NCBI RefSeq assembly: GCF_000745965.1
Contig: NZ_JQKI01000001.1
Location: 248,087 to 312,086 of the forward strand
From: Edaphobacter aggregans DSM 19364
GTDB lineage: Bacteria; Acidobacteriota; Terriglobia; Terriglobales; Acidobacteriaceae
DNA: 64,000 nt
Direction: 5' to 3'
Shown here: positions 54,497-63,597 of the stretch, one piece after another
Layout: each line of letters starts with the position of its first letter
Position numbering within the stretch: the first letter of the stretch is position 1
Notes under the pieces: generated by a model
The model's database searches: none
What the model saw: only the letters and a program-made list of their open reading frames with translations
What the model was told of the DNA's origin: nothing
Position numbers and translations under genes: made by a program

Positions 54497-55413
54497 ACGG
54501 AGTGGGAGCTGTGGCGCCGGTAACGCGGCGCGTGAGGGCGTACTTCGCCCCCGTGGACCGCACGACAGAGACGCCGTGCCTCTTCGACGCGGCACAGACA
54601 GGACGCTTCGCTCTCGACGCGCCGCCTGCGCCGTGGATTGACCTCGGCTGGTGCTCAGGCTTCAAACGCAGCAGCGGCGCACCGAAGGGAAGCATGATTG
54701 CCGCGCTTCGATCCGGCGCTCCCGCGATGACCTTCGCGCAGGTGCGCACTGAAGTCGAAGCAACCGTCGAACTCGAGTTCGCAAGCTGGGGAAAGCGGCA
54801 GATGGCGCTCTCGAGCGGCTCGCAACAGATGAACCTGCTCGCGACAACGAGCGGCGCGGCGCCCAACGGCAGTGGAGGAACGTCCGCAACTGCGATTCCA
54901 CTGCAACCAGCCTCGACCGCAAGCTCGCTGAACGTGGGCAGTGCTGCAACAGCATTCTTCATCGGCGATCTCGTCGGCGCCGGCGTCAGCGGAGCCTACG
55001 TTCGCTCCGCTGCGGACGTGAACAGCGACCTGAACTACATTCGGCGCGTCTCACTGAATGTGGGCCGCGTAGCAAGCATCGCCGATAACGCACTTCAGCT
55101 TGAAGCTCCATTGCTGGCCGGCGCTCCCGCGGCCGGAATGCAGGTGAGCCGCATGGTGGGGTTCGTCGATCGCGAAGGAGGAAGCTTCTTCCAGGAGTGG
55201 TCCGCGCTCTTCGTTATGGGGGGCGAGCGAGGCGACCGCGTGATCTACCACTATCCGCGCCTTCAGGCCATGCAGAGCGCGGCCGAGGCCGCGGAGACCT
55301 TGACGGCGCCGCTCACTCGCATCCGGCTCGCCGGAGCGTTTCGAGCGCTGCCTGTGCGCGATGCCAGCGATGGCGAGATGGTTCTTTGTTTCCGCAGCTA
55401 TCTGCCTGCGTGA
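54493..55413 (+). CDS. Tail tube-like protein
   Basis: Protein of 306 residues with a GTG start overlapping the upstream stop. It is rich in beta strands, with PLQPASTASSLNVGSAATAF, DREGGSFFQEWSALFVMGGE and a C-terminal hydrophobic strand (EMVLCFRSYLPA). Size and location match a phage major tail protein. Function by context only. Confidence 0.5.
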   Translation: MNGVGAVAPVTRRVRAYFAPVDRTTETPCLFDAAQTGRFALDAPPAPWIDLGWCSGFKRSSGAPKGSMIAALRSGAPAMTFAQVRTEVEATVELEFASWGKRQMALSSGSQQMNLLATTSGAAPNGSGGTSATAIPLQPASTASSLNVGSAATAFFIGDLVGAGVSGAYVRSAADVNSDLNYIRRVSLNVGRVASIADNALQLEAPLLAGAPAAGMQVSRMVGFVDREGGSFFQEWSALFVMGGERGDRVIYHYPRLQAMQSAAEAAETLTAPLTRIRLAGAFRALPVRDASDGEMVLCFRSYLPA

Positions 55414-55475
55414 GACCTGTGCGGCGGAGACGTCGCGTGTTGTGTGATTTGCGGGAGTTGAGAGAGGGGATAACG

Positions 55476-58400
55476 ATGAGTTGGAAGCGTGGAGGACGAA
55501 CGCTGGTGGGGATCCTGCTGGCAGTTCCTGGAATGCTTGCCGTGCTGGCAGTTGGCACGCTGGCACAGGTTGTAACCACACAGGTTATAGATACGATTTA
55601 TCGCGCGAATGGCACGCCTGCAGGCGGATCGGTGATCGTCAACTGGCCAGCGTTTACCAGCGCGTCGGGCCAGACCGTCGCCAGTGGAAGCACCGCCGCC
55701 ACGCTTTCGGCCGGAGGTGTGCTGAGCGTGCAGCTTGCTCCCAATGCGGGCGCGAGGCCCATGGGAACCTACTACGCCGCGGTGTATCACCTGGACGATG
55801 GCAGCGTGAGCCGCGAGTACTGGGTGATTCCGGCGAGCCAGTCGCCGGTGCACCTCAGCGCTGTGCGCAGTGCCGTGCTCCCAACCTCGGTGGCGATGCA
55901 GACGGTGAGCAAGAGCTACGTCGATACCGCGATCGCCGCGGCCGTCGCCGGGCATCCGCTCGACACCACGAACCCGTACGTCCTGAAGCAGGGCGATACG
56001 ATGACCGGCCCGCTGGTGCTCTCCGGCGATCCGACCGCGCCCGCGCAGGCCGCCACGAAGAGCTACGTGGATCTAAGCGTGAACGCACTGGCCAGCGGAC
56101 TCGGCCAGAAGGTTGCCACGCTGCCTTTCACGACACAGACGGTCGCGCAGCCAGCCGGAACCAATCTTGAAGTGAACCGGCTGAACGGCGTGGAGTACGC
56201 CAGCCAGTACCAGGACGCGCGCGGCGACAACGGAATCGCGAACGCAGTCTCGTCCTCTGACTGCGCAAGCGGTTGCGATGTGAAGGCGGAGCCCACCTAC
56301 GGCCGCACGGAGGGCTACACGCCTTCGCAGTGGAACAGTCAGACGCATGTCGAAGACCTGCGGCTGGGACAGCGACGCGACAGCTTCAAGGATCCGGAGA
56401 GCGCGATTACTCCCGGCACCGAGGCGGGCGAGGTCGTCACCGTTACGTCCACCCGTGGCGGAGCAACGGTGCATCAACTTACCGGTTCAGGCACTCCCGC
56501 TTCTGTTGGAATGATGATCTTCCACCAGGGACTGGCCGGAGGTTCCAATCACTTCCCGGAAAACGTCGATACGACCGTTCCCTACTTCAAGACGGGTTAC
56601 AGCGCCCTGATGTTGAACGGCCTCTACAACACGCAGGGACAACACGTGCTGGCTCCAACCGAGACCGACTGCTTCGGCGTCGGCGACTGCCTGATCGGAT
56701 CGCAGTTCCTTCTCGCCTCGGGAGGATTTCGCGACAACGCCGACGAGGGCGCGCATCCATTCGACCTGCAGATCCGCGAGGACTCGCGCCTCTTTACTGG
56801 GACCTGCGCCTCCGGCTGCAGCACCGGCTCCACCAGTCTCACGGTATCGCCCATCACCGACCCCGGAACGCAGGGCGACGGCCGTTATCTCATCAACACC
56901 AACCCTGCGAAGGTCCTGACTGCAGGAAGGCTGATCGGGCAAGGGACGAGCGGCCCCAATGCCTCAGCGGCCTTCAGCGGAACCAGCTTTCCGGTGAGCA
57001 CCTTCTTCCGCATCGCGCAGGCGGTTCCTTCGCAGGCGCACGATGTGGCGCCGGGTACGGTGACGGTTGCGATTGCCACCACCGGCCTGCCTTCAGGGTT
57101 CGCCTCCAACACGGTTGCGGCGCCTGCGTCGAGCGGCGTCGCCTGCCTCGCCGATCCGACGGCCGCGGTGAACGGCGTCGAAGTCTACGAGATGGCGAAC
57201 TACACCGTCGTCGATGGAACGCACCTGCAATTTACCCTCAACCGCGCCCATGCGGCGCAGGCGACCGTGGCCATCGGAGGACTGTGCGGCTACGGTCTTG
57301 AGCAGACGGTCGACACCGTCGGCAGAATCCGCCAGGTCTTCCCGGTGTTGGGATCGTACTCGTCCACGGGGCTCTACTACGCCGGCGGCGCAACCGCGAT
57401 CGTCGGATTGATGAACAATACGTCTGCCTTCGTGAACCTGTCGGCCGCCATCACCTCAGCGGTTCGCAACGGCAACACCGTTACCGTGACGACCGCCGGA
57501 AACCTGCCTGTTGACGTCAACGGGCTGACGATGAACATCGCCGGGGTTACCGACGCGAGCTACAACGGAAGCTTCGTCGTGACGACCACCGGGCCCAATA
57601 CCCTGACCTACACGCAGAGCGGAGCGAACAGCACCAGCAGCGGGGGAACGATCTCCGTGTTGACAGGACGGTACGCGCTGTATCCGATGGCCGAGGTGCT
57701 CAGCGTCATGAACCCGGCGACCAAGCTGGTCGACGGAACCATGACCCTTGCGCCGAACACCGTTACGTGGGCCGCGAACGATCCCGTGGAAGAGCCGCAC
57801 TACTACCAGGAAAAGGTAGGCCCCGATCTGGAGTACGTCAGCCAGTACGTGCCGCGTCCGACCTCGGCTCAACAGGCCGGAATGCAGTACGAGGGAAACA
57901 ACGGCCCCGGCCTGATCGGCTGGACCGTGACCAACAGCGCGGCCGCCTCCAACTACTTCGGCAACGGAGGAACGCACAGCGCTCCTGCCGCGGCCTACGT
58001 GGCCAAGGGTGTGTGGCTGCGCTCGATGATCATCGATGCCGGCGAGCAGAGCGTCTTCACGATTCACTGCAACTCGCACGGCTGCGGAAAGTGGAACTCG
58101 AGCTACAACCTTTTCGAGCTGGACTCGAGCGTGGCAACCGACACGATCGCCTTCCAGCCGACCACCAGCTCGCTGAGCATGGTTCTGCGCGGAACGGGAT
58201 ACACCTTCTCGCCGCAGGGCTTCACCGCGGGCACCATCAACGCGGGTACGGTCAACGCGACCACGCTGAACGGCGCCGTCAGTGCATCGCAGCTTCCGGT
58301 CTTCCACGCCTCGGGAGCCTCGCACGCGCAGGGTGCAGTGCCTGATCCCGGCGCGACTACCGGAACCACACGCTTCCTGCGCGAGGATGGTACGTGGGCC

Positions 58401-60077
58401 GTTCCGGCTGGCGGAGTCTCCGGCTCCGGCGGAACCGGTGGGGTCGGCGGAAGCGCTGGTTCGACGCTGCTTCCCGGCGCAACCGCAGACTACAGCTTCC
58501 TCGAGGGCGCAGGCACTACCGTCACCGACAGCACCGCGAACGGCGATGACGCGACGCTGTCGTCCGGCTCGGCTGCACCGGCGTGGACTTCGACGGGGCT
58601 CAAGTTCGCCACCTCGCAGGGAGTCTCGCTTCCGGCCGCGCTCAACAACACGCGCACGTTCTTCATGGCGGTCTACATCAACCCGCTGACTGCAGGAAGC
58701 CAGCCGTCCAACGGATTCCCCGTAATGGTCTCCAGCAGCCAGGGCGGCAACGGCTTCAACTATATGTATGAGTTGTTCGACGGCGGGAATGTGATCCAAC
58801 ACGCCTACTCTCCCCGGCTCTACATCAACAACAGCCCACGCACATCGGTGGGAAATGTCATCTCCGGCTTTCATGTGCTCGCGGTGACGCTGGGCACGGG
58901 CGGCGGATCACTGGACCACATCTATATCGATGGCGCCGAGGTACCTTCCTACACGATGCAGGGAGCTTCGGCAGGAGCGCAGACGACCGGCAATCTCTTC
59001 CTCGGGTCCAGCAACATCAGCCCGTGGACAGGCTCGGGATTGAACGGCATCTTCTACCGGCTGCGAACGTATCCGACGGAGCTCGCCGCAAGCGACGTAC
59101 AGACCATAAGCACCGCGATTCGTAACGAAGTAGCTATCCGCGGCGTCATGGTAACGTCGCAGCCCATCGTGGCGGCCTCGCCGCAGCTACACGCAATCGG
59201 CGACTCCATCACGTTCGGTCAGGGAGCCTCATCGCCCTGGCCCTCGCTGCTGACGCTGACCAACCAACCGACGTACACAACAACGAACTGGGGAATATCC
59301 GGCATCCAGATGCAGGAGATCAACGGGTCGGAGTCGAATCGCGTGGGGATGCGATGCCTCTCCAACTATGGCCCGTCCGTCGCCGTCGTCTTCGCCGGAA
59401 CCAACGACCTGACCGGCGGATCATCGACGACGACGACGTTCTCGGCACTCGTCGGCGAGATTCAAACGCTGAAGCAGGCAGGCTGCAAGGTGTTCGTTGG
59501 AACGATGCTCTCGCGCATCGGTCTTGACCCCTCCGGGGCCACGGTCGACAGCGACAAGAACACGTACGACACGCTCATCCTGGGCCGTGCAAGACAGGTG
59601 GGAGCCGACGGCATCATCGACTTCGCGGCGAACCCGCTGCTGGGAGCCGACGGAGCCTACGCCAACACGACGTACTTCAACACCGACGGGACTCATCCCA
59701 CGACAGCGGGACAGCAGCTGCTGGCCAATGCAGCCAGCAACGCGCTGAACTACACGTTCGGCTATAACGATACGAATCCGCGCTCTGTCACTACGCTGCC
59801 CTACAGCATGGCGGCGGGAGATGGATCGATCAGCCTGTCGGGACTGACCGGAGCCGGCACTCTGACGCTGCCGGACTGCACCGGGCAGAGCGGCGCCGTC
59901 TACCGGATCAACAATCCTCAGTCGGCGTACACCGTGAACGTCGCGCCGTTGAATGCCAACCAGCTGATCAACGGCCTGGCCTTCGGAACCACAGTGACGG
60001 TTCCGGCCAACGGCACCCTGACCCTGCGGGATGTTCCGAATCCCAAGGCGGTGAGCGGCTGCCACTGGGAGATGTAA
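55476..60077 (+). CDS. Giant exported tail-fibre-like protein with LamG-like and SGNH-hydrolase domains
   Basis: Protein of 1,533 residues. A Sec signal peptide (MSWKRGGRTLVGILLAVPGM, ending GTLAQ) is followed by a beta-domain, then coiled tail-fibre repeats (KSYVDTAIAAAVAG at ~146; LKQGDTMTGPLVLSGDPTAP then AATKSYVDLSV at ~169-203), a long beta-helix-like middle, the tail-fibre tip motif TRFLREDGTWAVP at ~965, a LamG-like region (~1004-1218), and an SGNH hydrolase (~1235-1420; GDS in AIGDSITFGQG, GTND near 1307, DGTHP at ~1405) with a beta-rich C-terminus. A signal peptide on a fibre gene beside capsid/tail genes is not phage-like. GAGAGGGG precedes the ATG. Confidence 0.85.
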   Translation: MSWKRGGRTLVGILLAVPGMLAVLAVGTLAQVVTTQVIDTIYRANGTPAGGSVIVNWPAFTSASGQTVASGSTAATLSAGGVLSVQLAPNAGARPMGTYYAAVYHLDDGSVSREYWVIPASQSPVHLSAVRSAVLPTSVAMQTVSKSYVDTAIAAAVAGHPLDTTNPYVLKQGDTMTGPLVLSGDPTAPAQAATKSYVDLSVNALASGLGQKVATLPFTTQTVAQPAGTNLEVNRLNGVEYASQYQDARGDNGIANAVSSSDCASGCDVKAEPTYGRTEGYTPSQWNSQTHVEDLRLGQRRDSFKDPESAITPGTEAGEVVTVTSTRGGATVHQLTGSGTPASVGMMIFHQGLAGGSNHFPENVDTTVPYFKTGYSALMLNGLYNTQGQHVLAPTETDCFGVGDCLIGSQFLLASGGFRDNADEGAHPFDLQIREDSRLFTGTCASGCSTGSTSLTVSPITDPGTQGDGRYLINTNPAKVLTAGRLIGQGTSGPNASAAFSGTSFPVSTFFRIAQAVPSQAHDVAPGTVTVAIATTGLPSGFASNTVAAPASSGVACLADPTAAVNGVEVYEMANYTVVDGTHLQFTLNRAHAAQATVAIGGLCGYGLEQTVDTVGRIRQVFPVLGSYSSTGLYYAGGATAIVGLMNNTSAFVNLSAAITSAVRNGNTVTVTTAGNLPVDVNGLTMNIAGVTDASYNGSFVVTTTGPNTLTYTQSGANSTSSGGTISVLTGRYALYPMAEVLSVMNPATKLVDGTMTLAPNTVTWAANDPVEEPHYYQEKVGPDLEYVSQYVPRPTSAQQAGMQYEGNNGPGLIGWTVTNSAAASNYFGNGGTHSAPAAAYVAKGVWLRSMIIDAGEQSVFTIHCNSHGCGKWNSSYNLFELDSSVATDTIAFQPTTSSLSMVLRGTGYTFSPQGFTAGTINAGTVNATTLNGAVSASQLPVFHASGASHAQGAVPDPGATTGTTRFLREDGTWAVPAGGVSGSGGTGGVGGSAGSTLLPGATADYSFLEGAGTTVTDSTANGDDATLSSGSAAPAWTSTGLKFATSQGVSLPAALNNTRTFFMAVYINPLTAGSQPSNGFPVMVSSSQGGNGFNYMYELFDGGNVIQHAYSPRLYINNSPRTSVGNVISGFHVLAVTLGTGGGSLDHIYIDGAEVPSYTMQGASAGAQTTGNLFLGSSNISPWTGSGLNGIFYRLRTYPTELAASDVQTISTAIRNEVAIRGVMVTSQPIVAASPQLHAIGDSITFGQGASSPWPSLLTLTNQPTYTTTNWGISGIQMQEINGSESNRVGMRCLSNYGPSVAVVFAGTNDLTGGSSTTTTFSALVGEIQTLKQAGCKVFVGTMLSRIGLDPSGATVDSDKNTYDTLILGRARQVGADGIIDFAANPLLGADGAYANTTYFNTDGTHPTTAGQQLLANAASNALNYTFGYNDTNPRSVTTLPYSMAAGDGSISLSGLTGAGTLTLPDCTGQSGAVYRINNPQSAYTVNVAPLNANQLINGLAFGTTVTVPANGTLTLRDVPNPKAVSGCHWEM

Positions 60078-60084
60078 ACGGCAG

Positions 60085-60212
60085 GGAGGAGGGAGTAGGG
60101 AATAGCAAGTCATCTTGCTGCGCTCTGCACCCTGCTCCTGTTTTTCGAGGGAGTAGGGAATATGGAATAAGGAGTGGCCTTCTACTCCTACTCCCTATTC
60201 CTTACTCCCCGT
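60085..60212. repeat. Self-complementary short-repeat array after the giant gene
   Basis: GGGAGTAGGGAATA-type units on the left and TACTCCCTATTCCTTACTCC on the right. GGAGTGGCCTTCTACTCC is at the centre. Arms can pair over roughly 30 bases. It is comparable in layout to 30455-30568 and 61165-61249. Confidence 0.65.
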
Positions 60213-60214
60213 TT

Positions 60215-60600
60215 TTGTGGGGGAGTGATGCCTCTCCGGACAGTCACCTGAAGGTGTTGGTTCGCTCGGTGACGATCGAGGATGGTCATGCGCGGCCGGA
60301 GCTGGTGCGCTATCGCGTGGGCTTTGCGAACGGCTGGTCGGAGGGGCTGGGGCTGACGCTCTCCGACACCGTCGCGGCCGATGCTCTGCTGCCGCAGACG
60401 GCCGCCGCCACGCCTGCGAGCGTGTTGGCGAACCTGCCTGCGCTCGCGGTGGTAAGTACGACGGGCTCGGCTCTCGAGATCGACGCCGGCGCGGATCCGC
60501 CTGCGGGCGGAGGCTTCGAGGTGCGGCGCAGAGACTGGGCGTTTGGGCCGGGAACGAACCCCGACCTGGTGCTGTGTTTACGAACCTGCCGGTCAGCTCA
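60215..60600 (+). pseudogene. C-terminal fragment of a tail-type protein
   Basis: From about 60240 the frame reads LKVLVRSVTIEDGHARPELV, ALEIDAGADPPAGGGFEVRR, GTNPDLVL with no Shine-Dalgarno and no natural N-terminus. Right after LVL the adjacent frame continues AVFTNLPVSS to a stop at about 60600. A deletion that joined the two out of frame, plus loss of the N-terminal part, is the simplest reading. Confidence 0.5.
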
Positions 60601-60625
60601 TGATCGCGCAGAGGTGGGGAGTGGG

Positions 60626-60802
60626 ATGATGACTGAGTTTGAGGGGCAGGTTCTAGGGGATCGGCCAGGTGGGGAGACTTACGCAGATTGAAGAACGCGT
60701 GGAGCGGCATGAGCGGAGCGTGCAGCGGGTGAAGGATTCACCGCGGCTGTGGGCGCGCTGGTGACGCTGGCTCACCTGGCGATTGATTTTTTCAGGCGGT
60801 AG
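60626..60802 (+). pseudogene. Holin/XhlA-like small protein broken by two frame changes
   Basis: From ATG 60626: MMTEFEGQVLGD (frame A), then GRLTQIEERVERHERSVQRV and K (frame B), then FTAAVGALVTLAHLAIDFFR and R to stop at 60802 (frame C). The rebuilt protein is a coiled-coil followed by one membrane helix and a basic end, typical of XhlA-type holin partners. Two single-base losses, near 60655-60670 and at 60734-60740, explain the breaks. Confidence 0.55.
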
Positions 60803-60900
60803 CGGGGCGGGGCGGTGGCGGTGGAGAAGCAGGTTCCTCCACTGCGCGGCTTCACCCGCTCCGGTCGGAATGACAACCAAGACTTCGAGGGAGAGATGAG

Positions 60901-61154
60901 ATGGATTTTCTGAAGGTATTTCTGCGCGGGCTGGCGTTTCTGCCGGGCGTTATTCACGGCACGGAGCGATCTTCGGTGCGGGCAATGGCGACGTGAAGAG
61001 GAAGGCGGCGGTGGAGATCGTCGGCGCGGCGATCAACATCACGGATGCCGTGAGCAACAAGCACATCGCCGATGCCGACCGCTTCACGGCGGGGCTGAGC
61101 GCGATCATCGACGGCATGGTGGAGTGCCTGAACGCGAGCGTCTGGGCGAAGTGA
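60901..61154 (+). pseudogene. Small phage-type protein with a single-base break
   Basis: MDFLKVFLRGLAFLPGVIHG and TE (frame A, ATG 60901, GGAGAG upstream), then IFGAGNGDVKRKAAVEIVGA, AINITDAVSNKHIADADRF and DGMVECLNASVWAK (frame B) to a stop at 61152-61154. Inserting one base after GAGCG near 60969 joins them (HGTERIFGAG...). An 85-residue hydrophobic-helix protein results. Family unknown; I recall similar endings in acidobacterial phage-like clusters. Confidence 0.6.
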
Positions 61155-61164
61155 AGACTGTTAC

Positions 61165-61249
61165 AGGTTGTCAGTTGCAGGTTTCAGGTTGTTGGTTGTT
61201 GGTTGTTGGAGTCTTTCCAACTGACAACTGACAACTGACAACTGACAAC
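61165..61249. repeat. Inverted heptamer array upstream of purE
   Basis: TTGTCAGTT / GGTTGTTGGTTGTTGG units on the left and (CTGACAA)4 units starting at 61221, 61228, 61235 and 61242 on the right. The arms are complementary. The 7-base repeat also forms the -35 of the purE promoter. Confidence 0.75.
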
Positions 61250-61255
61250 TATAAT
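61228..61255 (+). promoter_or_regulatory. Promoter of purEK built in a heptamer repeat
   Basis: -35 CTGACA (61228-61233, one heptamer unit), 16-base spacer, perfect -10 TATAAT (61250-61255). The ATG of purE starts 7 bases after the -10, so the mRNA may be leaderless. Confidence 0.6.
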
Positions 61256-61261
61256 CAGCGT

Positions 61262-61780
61262 ATGGACGCCTCACCGCTGGTTGGAGTGATCATGGGTAGC
61301 CGCAATGACTATGCGGTGATGCGCGGCGCCGTCGAGATGCTGACGGAGTTTGGAGTGCCGCACGAGGTGCGTGTGGTCTCGGCGCATCGCACGCCCGATC
61401 TTCTGTTCGAGTATGCGCAGACTGCCGCTGCGCGCGGGCTGCGCGTGATCATCGCCGGTGCCGGCGGCGCGGCTCATCTGCCGGGCATGGTCGCGGCGAA
61501 GACCGTGGTTCCGGTGCTCGGCGTTCCGATTCCGGCGACGGCGCTGCAGGGGATGGACTCGCTGCTGAGCATCGTGCAGATGCCGAAGGGTGTTCCTGTG
61601 GGAACGCTGGCGATCGGTGCGGCGGGCGCGGCGAATGCGGGCCTGCTGGCGGCGCAGATTCTTGCGACGACCGATGATGCGTTGCGGGAGAAGCTGACGG
61701 CATGGCGCGCGGCGCGGCGCGATGAGGTGCTGGCGCAAACCGTTGGTGAAGAGCCGGTCGCCGAGGCAGGCGAGGCGTGA
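61262..61780 (+). CDS. purE: N5-carboxyaminoimidazole ribonucleotide mutase
   Basis: Protein of 172 residues. [13 protein letters not shown] is the substrate/phosphate loop, VVSAHRTPD is the catalytic His block, and [16 protein letters not shown] then [18 protein letters not shown] complete the fold. It converts N5-CAIR to CAIR in purine synthesis. The stop overlaps the purK GTG (GTGA). Confidence 0.97.
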   Translation: MDASPLVGVIMGSRNDYAVMRGAVEMLTEFGVPHEVRVVSAHRTPDLLFEYAQTAAARGLRVIIAGAGGAAHLPGMVAAKTVVPVLGVPIPATALQGMDSLLSIVQMPKGVPVGTLAIGAAGAANAGLLAAQILATTDDALREKLTAWRAARRDEVLAQTVGEEPVAEAGEA

Positions 61781-62970
61781 GCAGCCGTGCTATATCGCAT
61801 CGTGCTACCGCGCAGCCGATTCTTCCCGGAGCGACGATCGGCATCTTCGGAGGCGGACAGCTGGGCCGCATGACCGCGATGGCGGCGCGCGCGATGGGCT
61901 ATCGCATCCAGGTGCTCGATCCCGATCCGGCGTGCCCGGCGCGCTTCGTCGTGGATGCGTGCATTGAGGCGAACTGGGACGATGCGCGTGAGGCGGCCAA
62001 CCTTGCGAGGGGATGCGATGTGGTGACGCTGGAGATCGAGCAGATCTCGCTGGCGAGCATGGATGCGGCGGCGGGCTTCGCTCCGGTGCGGCCGGGGCAC
62101 GCGATGCTGGCCGTGATCCAGGACAGGATCGAGCAGAAGGACTGGCTGCGGAAGCACGGCTTTCCGGGAGGGGAGTATCGCGCGGTGCGGTCGCTCGACC
62201 AGGTGCGCGAGGCGGTAACGGCGCTGGGTGGGCGGGTCTTCTGCAAGAGCGCGACGGGCGGCTACGACGGACGCGGGCAGGGCAAGGTTGGTTTTCGGGT
62301 GGGTGCGGACTTCGAGCAGGAGGTTCGTGGCGCGTGGGAGGCCTTGGGCGAGGCTGCGGGAGTTGTGGAGAAGGCCGTCGATCTGGAGCGCGAGATCTCC
62401 GTGCTGGTGGCGCGTTCGCCATCGGGCGAGGTGAAGGTGTATCCCGCGGCGTGGAATCATCATGAGAACCAGATTCTGGCGTGGAGCGTGATGCCTGCGC
62501 CGATCACGGACGAGATGGCCGAGGAGGCGAGCGGGCTCGCGGAGGAGATCGCCGACACGTTTCAGCTTGAGGGGATTCTGGCGGTCGAGATGTTCGTGAC
62601 GACCGATCGTAAGCTGCTGGTGAACGAGCTAGCTCCGCGTCCGCACAACAGCTATCACGCGAGCGAGCGCGCTTCCGTCACGAGCCAGTTCGAGCAGCTT
62701 GTGCGCGCGGTGTGCGATCTTCCGCTGGGAGATGTGGACGTCGTGCAGCCGTGTGCGATTGCGAATCTGTTGGGAGATGTCTGGCTGAATGAGGATGGCT
62801 CGGCGCGCGAGCCGCACTTTGATGCGGCGCTGGCGGTCGAGGGCGTGAGGCTGCATCTGTATGAGAAGCATCGTCCGCGGAAGGGGCGGAAGATGGGGCA
62901 CCTGAGTGCGGTGGGGGCTACGGCGGATGAGGCTGTGGCGGCTGTGCTGCGGGCTCAGGAGCTGCTGTAG
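61777..62970 (+). CDS. purK: 5-(carboxyamino)imidazole ribonucleotide synthase
   Basis: ATP-grasp enzyme of 397 residues. [13 protein letters not shown] opens the N-terminal domain, [17 protein letters not shown] binds ATP, and [35 protein letters not shown] are the metal/substrate blocks. It makes N5-CAIR from AIR, bicarbonate and ATP, the substrate for PurE. The GTG start overlaps purE by 4 bases. Confidence 0.97.
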   Translation: MSSRAISHRATAQPILPGATIGIFGGGQLGRMTAMAARAMGYRIQVLDPDPACPARFVVDACIEANWDDAREAANLARGCDVVTLEIEQISLASMDAAAGFAPVRPGHAMLAVIQDRIEQKDWLRKHGFPGGEYRAVRSLDQVREAVTALGGRVFCKSATGGYDGRGQGKVGFRVGADFEQEVRGAWEALGEAAGVVEKAVDLEREISVLVARSPSGEVKVYPAAWNHHENQILAWSVMPAPITDEMAEEASGLAEEIADTFQLEGILAVEMFVTTDRKLLVNELAPRPHNSYHASERASVTSQFEQLVRAVCDLPLGDVDVVQPCAIANLLGDVWLNEDGSAREPHFDAALAVEGVRLHLYEKHRPRKGRKMGHLSAVGATADEAVAAVLRAQELL

Positions 62971-62998
62971 CAATTGCTCATTAATGCTGCAGGCGTAT

Positions 62999-63277
62999 TT
63001 ACTTTACGGATGAGCTGGGGCGAGTTCCTTTTAAAACATGGCTGATCTTTACAACATCTTTGAAGCAAAGAATGCCGATCAGGATCACGAGGGTCACCCC
63101 GAGCAATTTACCCGTTGCTAGAGCCAACTGATCTCTTTCTCTCCATATCTGCGGGAGAAGAAGTAAGTCGACGAAACAAACTGCTCCAAATACGGCTTCG
63201 ATAACGAGACGAACAATTAGAAATACTTTTTCAGTTACCGGGCATGCTCTTGCGTTCAAGATACCCCATCTCGTCAA
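62999..63277 (-). CDS. Small membrane protein
   Basis: Protein of 92 residues with two membrane helices (about 17-40, VFLIVRLVIEAVFGAVCFVD; 56-76, KLLGVTLVILIGILCF) and a basic C-terminal end. Codon use is more AT-rich than its neighbours, so it may be recently acquired. No family recognised. Convergent with purK. Confidence 0.55.
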   Translation of the reverse strand: MTRWGILNARACPVTEKVFLIVRLVIEAVFGAVCFVDLLLLPQIWRERDQLALATGKLLGVTLVILIGILCFKDVVKISHVLKGTRPSSSVK

Positions 63278-63373
63278 ACCCGAACCTCAACAAGCACGCG
63301 CTATTTTCCACTTTGCGTGGTATCTTCAGAGCGGATGCACTGAATTTCGTGCAGTGCGTTTGAGGGGTTTTCG

Positions 63374-63586
63374 ATGAGCAGCTCTGAGCTTGAGTATGTG
63401 CTTTCGCTGCGCGATGACAACATCGGCACCAGTCAGAAGCGGCTGCGCGCCGAGATCATCGACTTCATTCAGCGGCATGAGGATGCGGTGCTGGCGCAGC
63501 TCCGCACACACGAGTCGGCCGTGATTCCCACGTCGTTCGGCGAGATTACGCTGAACCTTGCCGACCTCCGCGAAGCCGTCGCCTAG
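63374..63586 (+). CDS. Small conserved-looking helical protein
   Basis: Protein of 70 residues (MSSSELEYVLSLRDDNIGTS, QKRLRAEIIDFIQRHED...), predominantly helical with an acidic N-terminal half. It precedes the membrane protein gene by 11 bases on the same strand and may be co-transcribed. No known function. Confidence 0.65.
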   Translation: MSSSELEYVLSLRDDNIGTSQKRLRAEIIDFIQRHEDAVLAQLRTHESAVIPTSFGEITLNLADLREAVA

Positions 63587-63597
63587 GAGACTCTCTG

